Source: Micromonospora sp. WMMD1102 (lineage in GTDB: Bacteria > Actinomycetota > Actinomycetes > Mycobacteriales > Micromonosporaceae). From it: DNA of 64,000 nt. The notes beneath the pieces are model-generated. The model had not been told where the DNA came from, made no database searches, and saw nothing but the letters and a program-made list of their open reading frames with translations. A program made the translations under genes and the position numbers. This document shows positions 54,145-63,024 of this stretch, piece after piece (position 1 is the stretch's first letter; each line of letters starts with the position of its first letter). Location: contig NZ_JARUBN010000001.1 in assembly GCF_029626265.1 (NCBI RefSeq), positions 1,116,001 to 1,180,000 of the forward strand, in the 5' to 3' direction.

Positions 54145-55222
54145 GCACCACCACGACGTCCGGCGCGGGTCGGACCCGCAGCGCCGCCGCGAACCCGGTG
54201 CGCAGGTCGGTCCCCCCGCCGCCGAGCAGCGGAATCCCCTCGGCCCGGCAGAGCCGGTGCACTGTCGGGGCCGCCACGTCACACGGCAGTACGCTGACCA
54301 GCTCACGCCGGCCGCCGAGAGCCCGGCCGATCGCGGCGACCTCCAGCAGCGCGCTGCCCAGCTCGGCGTCGCTGACCGAGCCGGAGGTGTCGATCACCAC
54401 GCTGACCCGGGGTGGCCGGCGGCGCAGGCTCGGCAGGATCACCCCGGGCAGGCTGGCGGAGCGCCGGGCCGGCCGGCCGTAGGTGTAGTCCTCACCACCG
54501 CCGGTGCTGGCGGCTGCCGAGCGGACCGCCGCGCCGAGCAGATCCCGCCAGGGCTGCGGCGGGTGGAACGCCTCCTCCGCCCACCGCTGCCAACCTTTCG
54601 GCACCGCTCCGGGTCGGCCGGTGATGCCCTGCGCGACCCGGAACCGGACGGCGTCCCGCTCCTGCGCGGTGAGCCCGTGCGCGCCGTCGGCTCCCAGGTC
54701 CCACTCCCGGGCCAGCCCGTCGGCGCCGCTGCCGCAGTCCAGCCAGACGAAGTCCTGGGTGTGCGCCCCGAGCCGGAACTGCCGCAGGTAGTCCTCCATC
54801 AGCTCACCGGGGTCCAGACCCAGGAGTGCCGGCCCGACGGCATCCTGGGGGCGGGCCAGCCCGTCGCCGTAGACGTCGTCGTTGATCTCGCAGTCCGCGG
54901 CGATGTTCATCCGGAGCCGTTCGCCCGGCCCGACCAGTCCACGCTCCGCGGCCACCAGGTCGCTGCGGCCGTGGTGGTCGCGGAGCAGGTGGGAGACCTC
55001 GTGCACCCACACCCCGGCCAGTTCCTCCACCGGGGTGCGGTCCACGAACCCGGGCGAGACGTAGCACCGCCAGTGCCGGTCCACCGCCATCGTCGGCACC
55101 CGCCGCGACTCGACGGGATGCAGTGCGAAGAGTGCCGTCGCCAGGTAGGGCCGGACAGTGGCCGCGTGCAGCCGGGCGGTGAAGAGCTTGTCGGTGTCGA
55201 GCACCCCGGTCGGCAGGCTCAT
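53954..55222 (-). CDS. VWA-like metallopeptidase-domain protein (DUF2201 type)
   Basis: The 422-residue protein has an N-terminal putative metallopeptidase region with HExxH-like WVHEVSHLLRDHH and a following cysteine/Asp-rich segment. A C-terminal von Willebrand A-like domain contains the MIDAS-type DTSGS in VSVVIDTSGSVSDAEL plus downstream Thr and Asp positions (GGGGTDLRTGF, VVLTDGQT). It is coupled by an ATGA overlap to a MoxR-type ATPase. MoxR-VWA pairs act as chaperone-like assembly systems; the client is unknown. Confidence 0.88.
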   Translation of the reverse strand: MSLPTGVLDTDKLFTARLHAATVRPYLATALFALHPVESRRVPTMAVDRHWRCYVSPGFVDRTPVEELAGVWVHEVSHLLRDHHGRSDLVAAERGLVGPGERLRMNIAADCEINDDVYGDGLARPQDAVGPALLGLDPGELMEDYLRQFRLGAHTQDFVWLDCGSGADGLAREWDLGADGAHGLTAQERDAVRFRVAQGITGRPGAVPKGWQRWAEEAFHPPQPWRDLLGAAVRSAAASTGGGEDYTYGRPARRSASLPGVILPSLRRRPPRVSVVIDTSGSVSDAELGSALLEVAAIGRALGGRRELVSVLPCDVAAPTVHRLCRAEGIPLLGGGGTDLRTGFAAALRVRPAPDVVVVLTDGQTPWPTARPACRTVLGLFPRQRRARSWSETDPEYVPDGPPDWARVVEIGATGAGRAQHR

Positions 55223-56469
55223 CGGCCGGCCCCGGCGGTGGCGGCGACCCGGGTGGCGACCTCGTCCGCCCGCTGGCGGAGCGCCACCACACCGGCCAGT
55301 CGTTCGATCGATTCCGGCAGCTCCCAGTCGGGTTCGCGGAGCGCGGCGAGGGTGGTCGCGGGGACCACCACCAGATCCGGTGCGCCGGTCTCCAGCGCCC
55401 GGACCAGCAGCTCCCAGGCCGCGTCCCAGCGGGACCGTTCGGGACGCTCTCGGACGGCCGCCACCACCGCGTCGAGTACGGCCTGCCGCAGGTCGCCGCG
55501 CTCGGGCAGGTCGGCCCGGCCCGGGGCGGCCAGCAGCAGCTCGGGATCCGGCAGGTCCAGCCGGTCGAGGCTGGCCAGCAGTTCCAGCCCCGGGCCGTCC
55601 CCGACGGTCCCCCGGACCAGCATGGAGAGCACCTCCCGGGAGCTGTCGGCCGCGGTGGCGAAGGCGACGAGTCGCAGGGTCATGTCCCAACTGCGCGGTG
55701 AGGGCCACGGACCGCCCCGACGGGCCTCGTTGTCCGGCAGCCGGTGGACCAGTCCGGGCCGGGCGGTCAGGAACCCGCAGACCGCGCGCCGGGCGAACGC
55801 CACCGCCTCGGGCAGCCGCTCCGGGGCGAGTCGGGGCAGGGTGGCCCGTGGCCAGGTCCCGCCGAGACCCCGGACCACGACCTGCTGATCGTACGTCCAC
55901 TGTAGGTGGACGAAGCGGTTGGCCAGCGGCGGGCTCAGCTCCCAGCCGTCGGCCGCCGAGGAGCGGGGATTGGCGGCGGCCACGATCCGCACCCCGGGCG
56001 GCAGCCGCAGGGCACCGACCCGCCGTTCGAGCACCACCCGGAGCAGTGCCGCCTGCACGGCCGGCGGCGCGGTGGAGAGTTCGTCGAGGGAGAGCAGTCC
56101 CCGGCCGGCCCGGACCAGGCGTACGGCCCAGTCCGGTGGGGCCATCGGCACCCCCTGCACCGCCGGGTCGTCGCCGACCACCGGCAGGCCGGCGAAGTCG
56201 GACGGCTCGTGCACACTGGCGATCACCGTGGTCAGCGGCAGGTCGAGCGCGGCGGCGAGCTGGTGCAGGACGGCGGTCTTGCCGATCCCCGGCTCTCCCC
56301 AGAGCAGCACCGGCAGGTCGGCCGCGACCGCCAGGGTCAGCGCCTCGAGTTGCGGGTCGGGACGCGGCTCGGTCGACGTGTCGCCCAGCAGCGCGAGCAG
56401 ATCGGCGGCGACGTCGAGTTGGGGGAGGCCGGCGGGGGAGTAGTGGGCGGACGGCAGGGAGGTTCGCAT
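55219..56469 (-). CDS. MoxR-family AAA+ ATPase
   Basis: The 416-residue AAA+ protein has Walker A GEPGIGKT, Walker B LLSLDELSTAPP, sensor 1 in VRIVAAANP and an arginine-finger candidate in PPLANRF. The MoxR-type insertion HEPSDFAGLPVV is present. The ATG at 56469 follows AAGGTG. It forms an operon with the VWA/HExxH protein and lies 106 bp downstream of a third, unknown gene. Confidence 0.92.
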   Translation of the reverse strand: MRTSLPSAHYSPAGLPQLDVAADLLALLGDTSTEPRPDPQLEALTLAVAADLPVLLWGEPGIGKTAVLHQLAAALDLPLTTVIASVHEPSDFAGLPVVGDDPAVQGVPMAPPDWAVRLVRAGRGLLSLDELSTAPPAVQAALLRVVLERRVGALRLPPGVRIVAAANPRSSAADGWELSPPLANRFVHLQWTYDQQVVVRGLGGTWPRATLPRLAPERLPEAVAFARRAVCGFLTARPGLVHRLPDNEARRGGPWPSPRSWDMTLRLVAFATAADSSREVLSMLVRGTVGDGPGLELLASLDRLDLPDPELLLAAPGRADLPERGDLRQAVLDAVVAAVRERPERSRWDAAWELLVRALETGAPDLVVVPATTLAALREPDWELPESIERLAGVVALRQRADEVATRVAATAGAGR

Positions 56470-56575
56470 GTCGGATCACCTTGAGGTCGAGTCGGGCACC
56501 CCATACGGGTGCGGGAAGGGGGGCAGGGTGCCGCGCGGGAGGCAGGGTGTCGGGAGGGAGCAGGTGCGGGGTGTG

Positions 56576-58201
56576 TCAGCGGCGACTGGCGTGCCGGGGA
56601 CGAGCCCGGGAGGTACGCGGAGCGCGGGCGACCGGCCGGGACAGCTCGCGGGCGCGTCCGGTGAGGCCGCTGGCCGGATGGGGCAGGCACTCGCCGAGTC
56701 CGGCCCGGTACAGTCCGTGCGAGACCTGGCGGAGCGCCGCCGTCGCCAGCTCGTCCCGCAGGGCGCCGCCACGCAGCAGCGCCTCCGGTCCCAGCAGCCG
56801 CTCGATGACGGTCACGGCACCGTCGGTGTCGCCGTGGTCCAGGCGGGCCCGGATGTCGTCGAGGTTCTCGGGATGCCGGTGTGCCCGGTCGATCACTTCC
56901 AGACACGACAGCGGCGTCCCGGTCAGCGCGGCCAGTAACTCCTCGCGACGGATCTCGGCGGGGTCGTGGTCCAGCGCGACGAGCGTCCCGCCCCGCAGGC
57001 CGATCCGGTGCCATCCGCCCCGGCACCGGACGAGCCGCAGCGCCGGTTCGCCGCCCGCAGCCGCCGGTTCGCCGCCCGCAGCCGCCGGGCTTCCGGGGAC
57101 GGGCTGAGCCGGCACGGGTACCGGATCGCCGGCCGGGGCCACCCCGGGATCGGCGACGTCCTCGACCGGCATGGGCGGCAGGGTGCACCGGGCCCGCTCC
57201 GGCGGGTCCGGCACGAGCGCGGCGGCGACGAGCGGATGCAGTTGGTCGACCCGGATCAGCCCGGCCCGCAGCAGGACCAGGTCGGGTAGTACCCAGGTCG
57301 CCGCGTCCGGCAGCACCGGCAGCGGCGACAGCCCACGGCCGCGCCGACGCGCCGGCACCGCCCGGATCCGCATCCCGGCGGGATCGCCCTCCCGCTGCGG
57401 CGCTAGGTCCAACAGCAGCCGGTGCCGGGAGCCGAGCCGGACGGAGACGGTGCTGCCGTCGGCCCCCTCCGCGTCCAGCAGCAAGCGCGCCTCGGCGGCC
57501 CACCGGGACACCGCGCAGTCGAATCCACGCGGCAGGTCGGGCACCAGACCGGGCGGATCTGCCGTGGTCGGCCAGTCTGCCGTGGTCGGCCAGTCTGCCG
57601 TGGTCGGCCAGTCTGCCGTGGTCGGCCAGTCTGCCGTGGCGGCCTGGTCTGTCGTGGTCGGCTGGGCTGCCCCGGAGCGGACCCGCAGTTCTCCGGCCCG
57701 GCGTACGTCCCAGAGGTGCCGGTGCAGGTCGAACCGGTACAGCCGGTCGGGACGGGGATGCGGATGTGGCCCGGACGCCGCGGACCCGTTCGGGTCCCAC
57801 AGCGTGAGGCTGATCCGCTGACCCCCGTCCGCCCAGCTGGGCGGGGTCCGGACCACCAGCTGCGGGGTACTGCCGTCCGGCGCGACGTACCGGGCCAGCG
57901 GGATGGTCAGGCCCGGTCGGAGCAGTCCGTCCGGTGCGACCCGGGGCAGATGCCAGCGCAGCAGGTCAGGAGCGAGATGGGCGAGGTCGGTGCGGAGTTG
58001 GGCGGCCAGTTCGCGACCGTGGGTGCGGGCCACGGAGCGCGGTCGCAGTTCCACGTCGACCCGCGCGGCGGCACAGGCTCCGGCCCAGTCGCCGGAGGTA
58101 CGGCGGGCGGTCGCCAGTTCGATCACGGAAGGCGGCACCGCGAATTCGCGCACCCGCCGCCAGAAGGAGAGTCGGGAGTTCCCGTCCACGATCGAGTGCA
58201 T
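56576..58201 (-). CDS. Unknown partner of the MoxR/VWA pair, with internal repeats
   Basis: The 541-residue soluble protein has no recognised domain. The N-terminal 150 residues are mixed alpha/beta (SFWRRVREFAVPPSVIELAT, ARTHGRELAAQLRTDLAHLA). The middle contains TTADWP hexapeptide repeats encoded by 18-bp units. The rest contains beta-rich stretches (RLVRCRGGWHRIGLRGG) and a Pro/Ala-rich AAAGGEP duplication. The ATG at 58201 follows AAGGTGAG by seven bases. Its position upstream of MoxR and VWA genes suggests a bicistronic or tricistronic system. Confidence 0.75.
   Translation of the reverse strand: MHSIVDGNSRLSFWRRVREFAVPPSVIELATARRTSGDWAGACAAARVDVELRPRSVARTHGRELAAQLRTDLAHLAPDLLRWHLPRVAPDGLLRPGLTIPLARYVAPDGSTPQLVVRTPPSWADGGQRISLTLWDPNGSAASGPHPHPRPDRLYRFDLHRHLWDVRRAGELRVRSGAAQPTTTDQAATADWPTTADWPTTADWPTTADWPTTADPPGLVPDLPRGFDCAVSRWAAEARLLLDAEGADGSTVSVRLGSRHRLLLDLAPQREGDPAGMRIRAVPARRRGRGLSPLPVLPDAATWVLPDLVLLRAGLIRVDQLHPLVAAALVPDPPERARCTLPPMPVEDVADPGVAPAGDPVPVPAQPVPGSPAAAGGEPAAAGGEPALRLVRCRGGWHRIGLRGGTLVALDHDPAEIRREELLAALTGTPLSCLEVIDRAHRHPENLDDIRARLDHGDTDGAVTVIERLLGPEALLRGGALRDELATAALRQVSHGLYRAGLGECLPHPASGLTGRARELSRPVARAPRTSRARPRHASRR
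57558..57665. repeat. Six tandem 18-bp repeats inside the MoxR-partner gene
   Basis: TCTGCCGTGGTCGGCCAG is repeated exactly at 57558, 57576, 57594 and 57612, followed by two diverged copies to 57665. The period is a multiple of three, so copy-number change would keep frame, adding or removing TTADWP-type hexapeptides. Confidence 0.95.
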
Positions 58202-58272
58202 CAGCACTCACCTTGCGTGGACCGGGCCCCCAATCTGCACAAGGAGGTAGTCATCGTCGAGCAGGATACCGC

Positions 58273-58319
58273 CTGCCGCACCCGCAGGCCACCCTCTGCC
58301 GCACCCGCAGGGCCACCCT
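58273..58319. repeat. Direct repeat upstream of the sigma-factor gene
   Basis: CTGCCGCACCCGCAGG followed by (G)CCACCCT occurs twice in succession (58273-58295 and 58296-58319) in the 209-bp divergent region between the MoxR-partner gene and the sigma-factor gene. Each copy holds a CTGC...GCAG dyad. Confidence 0.8.
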
Positions 58320-58410
58320 GGCGGATCGGTGGCCCACCGCAGGCCCGTCACACCGGCCGGGTCCGGCGGGTCATTACGGTGACCCCTGCGAGGAGGGACA
58401 GGTAACCCGG

Positions 58411-59295
58411 GTGGACGAGCGCGAGTGGTTGACGGACCGGTTCGAGGAGCAGCGCGGCCGGTTGCGGGCGGTGGCGTACCGGATGCTCGGTTCGGTCAGC
58501 GAGGCCGACGACGCGGTGCAGGAGGCGTGGCTGCGGGTCAGCCGGGCCGGCTCCGACGGGGTGGAGAACCTTCCGGGCTGGTTGACCACGGTGGTGGCCC
58601 GGGTCTGCCTGAACGCGCTGCGGTCCCGCGAGACGCGCCGGGAGGCGCCGCTGGACGTACGGGTGCCGGACCCGATCGTCGACCCGGCGACGGGTACGGA
58701 TCCGGAACACGAGGCGGTACTCGCCGACTCGGTCGGGTTGGCGCTGCTTGTGGTGCTGGAGACACTGAACCCGGCCGAGCGGCTCGCCTTCGTGCTGCAC
58801 GACCTGTTCGGGGTGCCGTTCGAGGAGATCGCGCCGATGCTCGACCGGACTCCGGCGGCGGCACGGCAGCTCGCCAGCCGGGCCCGCCGTCGGGTACGCG
58901 GCCAGGCCCCGGCCCCCGATCCCGACCTCGCCCGGCAGCGTGCGGTCGTCGACGCGTTCTTCGCCGCCTCCCGGGACGGCGACTTCGAGGCACTGCTCGC
59001 CCTCCTCGACCCCGAGATCGTGCTCCGCTCCGACGGCGGTACGGCACGGCCGCGCCTGACCTTCGTGCTGAACGGACCCCGGGCGGTCGCGGGACAGGCG
59101 CTCGCCTCCGGACGGCTCTCGCCGTTCGTCCGGCCGGCGCTGGTCAACGGCGCCGCCGGGGTGGTGGTGGCGGCGAACGGCCGGCCGATCTTCGTGATGG
59201 CCTTCACCGTCGCGAACGACCGGATCGTCGCCGTCGACGTGCTCGCCGACCCCGACCGGCTGGCCCGGCTCGACCTCAGCGCACTAGGCATCTGA
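58411..59295 (+). CDS. ECF sigma factor with SnoaL-like C-terminus (SigJ type, ECF41-like)
   Basis: The 294-residue sigma factor has region 2 (LRAVAYRMLGSVSEADDAVQEAWLR split across residues 18-44), region 4 (LNPAERLAFVLHDLFGVPFEEI then LASRARRRVR) and an additional C-terminal SnoaL/NTF2-like domain. That domain (VDAFFAASRDGDFEALLALLDPEI) tunes activity in place of an anti-sigma factor. The GTG at 58411 is preceded by AGGAGGGA at a rather long 13-base spacing. Family members often control a nearby oxidoreductase; the adjacent FAD monooxygenase is a candidate. Confidence 0.92.
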   Translation: MDEREWLTDRFEEQRGRLRAVAYRMLGSVSEADDAVQEAWLRVSRAGSDGVENLPGWLTTVVARVCLNALRSRETRREAPLDVRVPDPIVDPATGTDPEHEAVLADSVGLALLVVLETLNPAERLAFVLHDLFGVPFEEIAPMLDRTPAAARQLASRARRRVRGQAPAPDPDLARQRAVVDAFFAASRDGDFEALLALLDPEIVLRSDGGTARPRLTFVLNGPRAVAGQALASGRLSPFVRPALVNGAAGVVVAANGRPIFVMAFTVANDRIVAVDVLADPDRLARLDLSALGI

Positions 59296-59363
59296 GCCGC
59301 CCGGTGTCTGAGCTGCCGGCATCTGAGCTGCCGGTGTCTGAGCTGCCCGGTGTCTGAGCCGGC
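59287..59363. repeat. Five tandem 15/16-bp repeats spanning the sigma-gene stop codon
   Basis: GGyrTCTGAGCyGCC units begin at 59287, 59303, 59318, 59333 and 59349. The first unit contains the stop codon of the sigma-factor gene (GGC ATC TGA), so the gene's final codons have been multiplied downstream. Confidence 0.9.
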
Positions 59364-59411
59364 TGGCGCGCCGAGCGTGGGTCGCGCCGGTCGGTGGTTC
59401 GGCGGCGGCGG

Positions 59412-60533
59412 TCAGCCGTCGTCGTCGTTGAGGACGCTGCTGCACGAGCGGATCCTCGCCAGCTGCAACCGTGCGGTCACCGTCGGGCTGAGCGCCCGGC
59501 CGGCGAGCCGGGTCAGCGCCCCCGGCGGCCGGTTGGTGATCTCGCTCGCCGCGAGCCGGGAGATCCGGCGTACCCGGCGGCTGCGGGTCCGCTCGTACCG
59601 GCGCAGCGCGCCGACCGGGTCGTCCGGGGTACGCAGTGCGCGGCGGAGCAGCCAGGCGTCCTCCAGTGCCTGGTTGGCGCCCTGGGCCTGGGACGGCGGG
59701 AACGCGTGCGCCGCGTCGCCGAGCAGGGTCGCCGGGCCGGTTCCCCAACGGGTCGGCACCCGGTGCAGCACGTGCGGGTACGCCTGCACGTCCGACCCGG
59801 ACAGCCCGGCCAGCAACTCGCCGACCGGTTCGGCGTACGAGGCGAACCGGTCGCGCAGCCAGTCCAGCACGGGACGGTCCCGCGGAGCTGGTTCGGGTAC
59901 GTCGAACCACCACTGGAGCAGGCCGGACCCGGCCGGCATCAGCCCGCACAGTCCGGCGGGACCGACCAGGCACCGGGCGTGCACGTCACCGGCCAGCTGC
60001 GGCAGTGCCCTGGTCAGCCCCTGCCAGCTCACCCAGCCGTTCCGGACGGCCGGGGACCCGTCCAGCACGGTGTGGCGTACCACCGACCGGTAGCCGTCGG
60101 CGCCGACCAGTACGTCTCCGGTCTCGCCGGCCACGGTCACGCCGTCGGGGCGCACCTGGAGATCGGCCACCGGGCAGCCGTACCGGACGGTGTCCGGCGG
60201 CAGTGCCGCGGCGAACCGTTCGAGGATCGCGGCGCGCGGCACGGTGGCCACCCCGAAGCCGGTTTCACGGTGCAGCACCCGCAGGTCGGCGCGGGCGAAG
60301 GGGCGCCCGTCGGGAGTGCAGAACTCCAGCGTCTCGACGTCGCCACCGAGCCCGTCCAGCGGTACGCCGAGGCCGGCGGCGGCAGCCGCGCCGTTGCTGA
60401 AGATCGTCACCGCCGCGCCGTCGGTGCGCGGCCCGGCGGACCGTTCGAGCACCCGGACCCGGTGCCCGTCGGCGAGTAGACCGTTCGCCAGGGCCAGCCC
60501 GCCGACGCCGGCACCGACGATCAACACCTGCAT
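59412..60533 (-). CDS. FAD-dependent monooxygenase (PHBH-type)
   Basis: The 373-residue flavoprotein has the N-terminal FAD motif VLIVGAGVGGLALANGL and the ERSAGPR end of the second strand. The DG-type region VGADGYRSVVRHTV and the GD motif TLLGDAAHAFPPSQAQGANQ are also present. It is a class A aromatic or small-molecule hydroxylase. The ATG at 60533 lacks a clear ribosome site. It is divergent from a TetR gene across a 94-bp region and likely repressed by it. The substrate is unknown. Confidence 0.92.
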   Translation of the reverse strand: MQVLIVGAGVGGLALANGLLADGHRVRVLERSAGPRTDGAAVTIFSNGAAAAAGLGVPLDGLGGDVETLEFCTPDGRPFARADLRVLHRETGFGVATVPRAAILERFAAALPPDTVRYGCPVADLQVRPDGVTVAGETGDVLVGADGYRSVVRHTVLDGSPAVRNGWVSWQGLTRALPQLAGDVHARCLVGPAGLCGLMPAGSGLLQWWFDVPEPAPRDRPVLDWLRDRFASYAEPVGELLAGLSGSDVQAYPHVLHRVPTRWGTGPATLLGDAAHAFPPSQAQGANQALEDAWLLRRALRTPDDPVGALRRYERTRSRRVRRISRLAASEITNRPPGALTRLAGRALSPTVTARLQLARIRSCSSVLNDDDG

Positions 60534-60604
60534 GACGACACACCCGACTTCCGCACGACACTCGGCACGCGCACGACACTCGGCTCCTGCACGACACTCT
60601 CCGT

Positions 60605-60630
60605 TCACTACGATCGTTGTACTACGTATG
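60605..60630. promoter_or_regulatory. TetR operator candidate
   Basis: The divergent gap holds ACGATCGT (60610-60617, perfect palindrome) and TACGTA (60623-60628) within CACTACGATCGTTGTACTACG. Partial repeats of TACGA/TACTACG suggest overlapping half-sites directly before the TetR start. Confidence 0.45.
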
Positions 60631-61239
60631 TTGGCATACCATCTGGGTGTGCCACCACCCAACCCCCGGCGCCGGGCCGAACTCGCCGACGCCGCCATCG
60701 CGCTGCTCGCCGAGACCGGAGTGCACGGAGTCACCCACCGCGCGGTCGAGCGACGGGCCGGCCTGCCCACGGGTACGGCGGTCAACTACTTCCGCAGCCG
60801 GGAGGCGCTGCTGGTCGCGGCGGCGGACCGGGTCGGCGAGCTGCACTACGCCGACATGGACGCGGCCGGATCGGCGTACCGGCCGACCTCGGCGAGCAGC
60901 CGGGGGCGTGCCGTGGACCTGATCGCCGGCTCGCTGTTCACCGCCGCCACCACGTACCGGGACCGGTACCTGGCGATCTTCGAGCTCCGGCTGGAGAGTC
61001 TGCGCCGGCCGGCCCTCGCGGAGGCGCTGCGCGGGCTGCTGCGACGCTCGGTCGCGTTCACCACCGGGCACCACGCCGATCTCGGGCTGCGAATTCCGCC
61101 GGAGGCTGTGCCGACCCTCGTCACGCTCTACGGCGGCGCGCTCTTCACCCTGGTCAGCAGCCCGCCGGGAGAGGTCAGCCCCGAACTGGCCCGGGAGTTG
61201 GCCGGCGCGATCGTCCGGGCGGCACTCGGCGACGCCTGA
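60628..61239 (+). CDS. TetR-family regulator
   Basis: The 203-residue regulator has an HTH at about residues 30-55 (VTHRAVERRAGLPTGTAVNY followed by FRSREALLVAA) and a helical sensor domain with the FELRLESLRRPALAEALRG segment of TetR_C-type domains. The ATG at 60628 is probable; a GTG seven codons later is an alternative. Divergence from the FAD monooxygenase suggests substrate-induced derepression. Confidence 0.9.
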   Translation: MLAYHLGVPPPNPRRRAELADAAIALLAETGVHGVTHRAVERRAGLPTGTAVNYFRSREALLVAAADRVGELHYADMDAAGSAYRPTSASSRGRAVDLIAGSLFTAATTYRDRYLAIFELRLESLRRPALAEALRGLLRRSVAFTTGHHADLGLRIPPEAVPTLVTLYGGALFTLVSSPPGEVSPELARELAGAIVRAALGDA

Positions 61240-61245
61240 CGGGAA

Positions 61246-61764
61246 CTACCGGGTCGGCGGTCGGTTGGCGGCCAGGAACTCGGCCAGCACCTGGGTGTGG
61301 GTGGCGAAGGCCAGCTCCGCCGGCTCGGTGAGCACCAGCCACTCGGTGGACTCCTCGGTCGGTGCCGAGGCGGGCAGCGAGTCGACCGGCCGCGCCGGCA
61401 GTACGCCGAAGATCAGGATCGCGCCGGCCGCCGGTGCGCTGTGCACCGCGTACAGCTCCGCCGTGCCGGCCTCGGCGACCAGGCCGGTCTCCTCGCGGAG
61501 TTCCCGGACCAGCGCGTCGCGCCAGTCCTCGCCGTAGTCGACGAACCCGCCCGGCAGCGCCAGCAGGCCCCGCCCGGGTTCGATGTCGCGGCGCTGCACC
61601 ACCACGCCGACGCCCTGCCCGGTCAGCACCGGCAGGATGGCCAGCGCCACCGGGGACGGGTTGCGCCAGGTGGTCCGGCCGCAGTGCCCGCAGACCCGGG
61701 GCCAGGCGAGCGCCGAGTAGGCGGTGCCGCAGTACGAGCAGTGCGAGTGCAGGACACCGGTCAC
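61246..61764 (-). CDS. Nudix hydrolase with N-terminal zinc ribbon
   Basis: The 172-residue hydrolase has two CxxC knuckles (CSYCGTAY and CGHCGRTTW) and a Nudix box GGFVDYGEDWRDALVRELRE followed by ETGL. Zinc-ribbon Nudix proteins include NADH pyrophosphatase-like and ADP-ribose enzymes; substrate choice cannot be read here. The GTG at 61764 is used because it directly precedes the first zinc knuckle; the ribosome site is weak. Confidence 0.9.
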   Translation of the reverse strand: MTGVLHSHCSYCGTAYSALAWPRVCGHCGRTTWRNPSPVALAILPVLTGQGVGVVVQRRDIEPGRGLLALPGGFVDYGEDWRDALVRELREETGLVAEAGTAELYAVHSAPAAGAILIFGVLPARPVDSLPASAPTEESTEWLVLTEPAELAFATHTQVLAEFLAANRPPTR

Positions 61765-61876
61765 GGCGAGCAGGCTACCGCCCCCGGCCCCCCCGCGCCG
61801 ACCGGCAGCCGCGCGCAGCCGCCCTGGCAGCGGATATCGTGCGGGAAACGATCGTGCGGGACGAGGTGTTTCTCCG

Positions 61877-62986
61877 GTGGGATGGCTGCGGCCCGTCGCG
61901 GACCGGCTGCGCCACGGCTGGGTACCGGTGGTCGAGGCGACGCTCGCCGCGACCGTCTCCTGGGCGGTCGCGGCGGCCCTGCTCGGCCATCCGCAGCCGT
62001 TCTTCGCCCCGGCGGCGGCACTGATCGTGCTGGGCCAGACCCGGGGACAGCGGATGCGCCGGGCCGTCGAGGTGGTGCTCGGGGTCGCCGCCGGGGTACT
62101 CGTCGCCGACCTCGTGGTGCAGGCTCTCGGCCGGACCACCTGGACGGTCCTCACCGTCGTACTGCTGACCGTCGGGCTCGCCACGGCGATCGGCGCGAGC
62201 AACGTCTCGGTGGTGCAGGCCACGGTCTCCGCCCTCTATCTGGTGGTGGTGCCGCCGACGACCGACGCGCTGGTGCCGTTCCGGTTCGTCGACGCCCTGA
62301 TCGGCGGGGTGGTGGCGCTGGCCGCGAGTCAGCTGGCCAGCGCCCGGCAGCCGCTCGCCCCGCTGCTGGCCGAGTCGAGGCAGACCTTCGCCGCGCTGGC
62401 CGAGCTGCTCGTCGAGATCAGCGACGCGCTGGACCGGCGGGACGAACCGGCGGCGCTCGCCGCCCTCGGCCGGGCCCGCGGCCTGGACGCCGCGGTGGAC
62501 CGGCTCCAGACGGCGGTACTGGCCGCCGGGGAGGCGCTGCGGCTGCACGTACGGCGGCAGCGGCACATCGGCCGGGTACACGCGCTGCACGCGTCCACCC
62601 GGCAGGTCGACTATGCGGTCCGCAACCTGCGGGTGCTGGCCCGCGCCGGCGTGGCACTGACCCGGCTGCCGGTGGCCAGCCCGCCGGAACTGGCCGAGGC
62701 GCTGCACTCGCTCGCCGAGGCGATGCGCTGTGCGGGCGAGGCGCTCGCCGCCGACCTGAGCGGGCAGGACGAGGCGGCCGACCGGTACGCCGAGCAGACC
62801 GACGCAGCCGCCCTGGCAGCGGTACGCAGCGCCGGGCGGCTGCTCACCCGGACGCCCCCGCTGCCGATCATCATGATCGTGGGCCAGATCCGGGCGACCG
62901 CGATCGACCTGCTCCGCGGGGTCGGCGCGGACGACGTCGCGGTGCTGAACCGGGTCGACGAGGCCCTCGGACTGCCGCCGCTCTAG
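61877..62986 (+). CDS. FUSC-like aromatic-acid exporter-type membrane protein
   Basis: The 369-residue protein has an N-terminal block of about five to six hydrophobic segments (VVEATLAATVSWAVAAALLG, FVDALIGGVVALAASQLA) that fits the FUSC/aromatic-acid exporter family. A long, charged helical cytoplasmic part follows. The GTG at 61877 precedes GWLRPVADRLRHG. It is divergent from the Nudix gene with 112 bp between them and convergent to the phosphatase gene. The transported substrate is unknown. Confidence 0.82.
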   Translation: MGWLRPVADRLRHGWVPVVEATLAATVSWAVAAALLGHPQPFFAPAAALIVLGQTRGQRMRRAVEVVLGVAAGVLVADLVVQALGRTTWTVLTVVLLTVGLATAIGASNVSVVQATVSALYLVVVPPTTDALVPFRFVDALIGGVVALAASQLASARQPLAPLLAESRQTFAALAELLVEISDALDRRDEPAALAALGRARGLDAAVDRLQTAVLAAGEALRLHVRRQRHIGRVHALHASTRQVDYAVRNLRVLARAGVALTRLPVASPPELAEALHSLAEAMRCAGEALAADLSGQDEAADRYAEQTDAAALAAVRSAGRLLTRTPPLPIIMIVGQIRATAIDLLRGVGADDVAVLNRVDEALGLPPL

Positions 62987-63024
62987 CCCTGCCTGCCCGC
63001 GTCCGGGCCGGTGACGGTGGCTGA

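Noticed and set aside
57558..57665. Transposon or insertion-sequence remnant at the 18-bp repeats
   Set aside because: No inverted ends, no target duplications and no transposase; the repeat period keeps the host reading frame.
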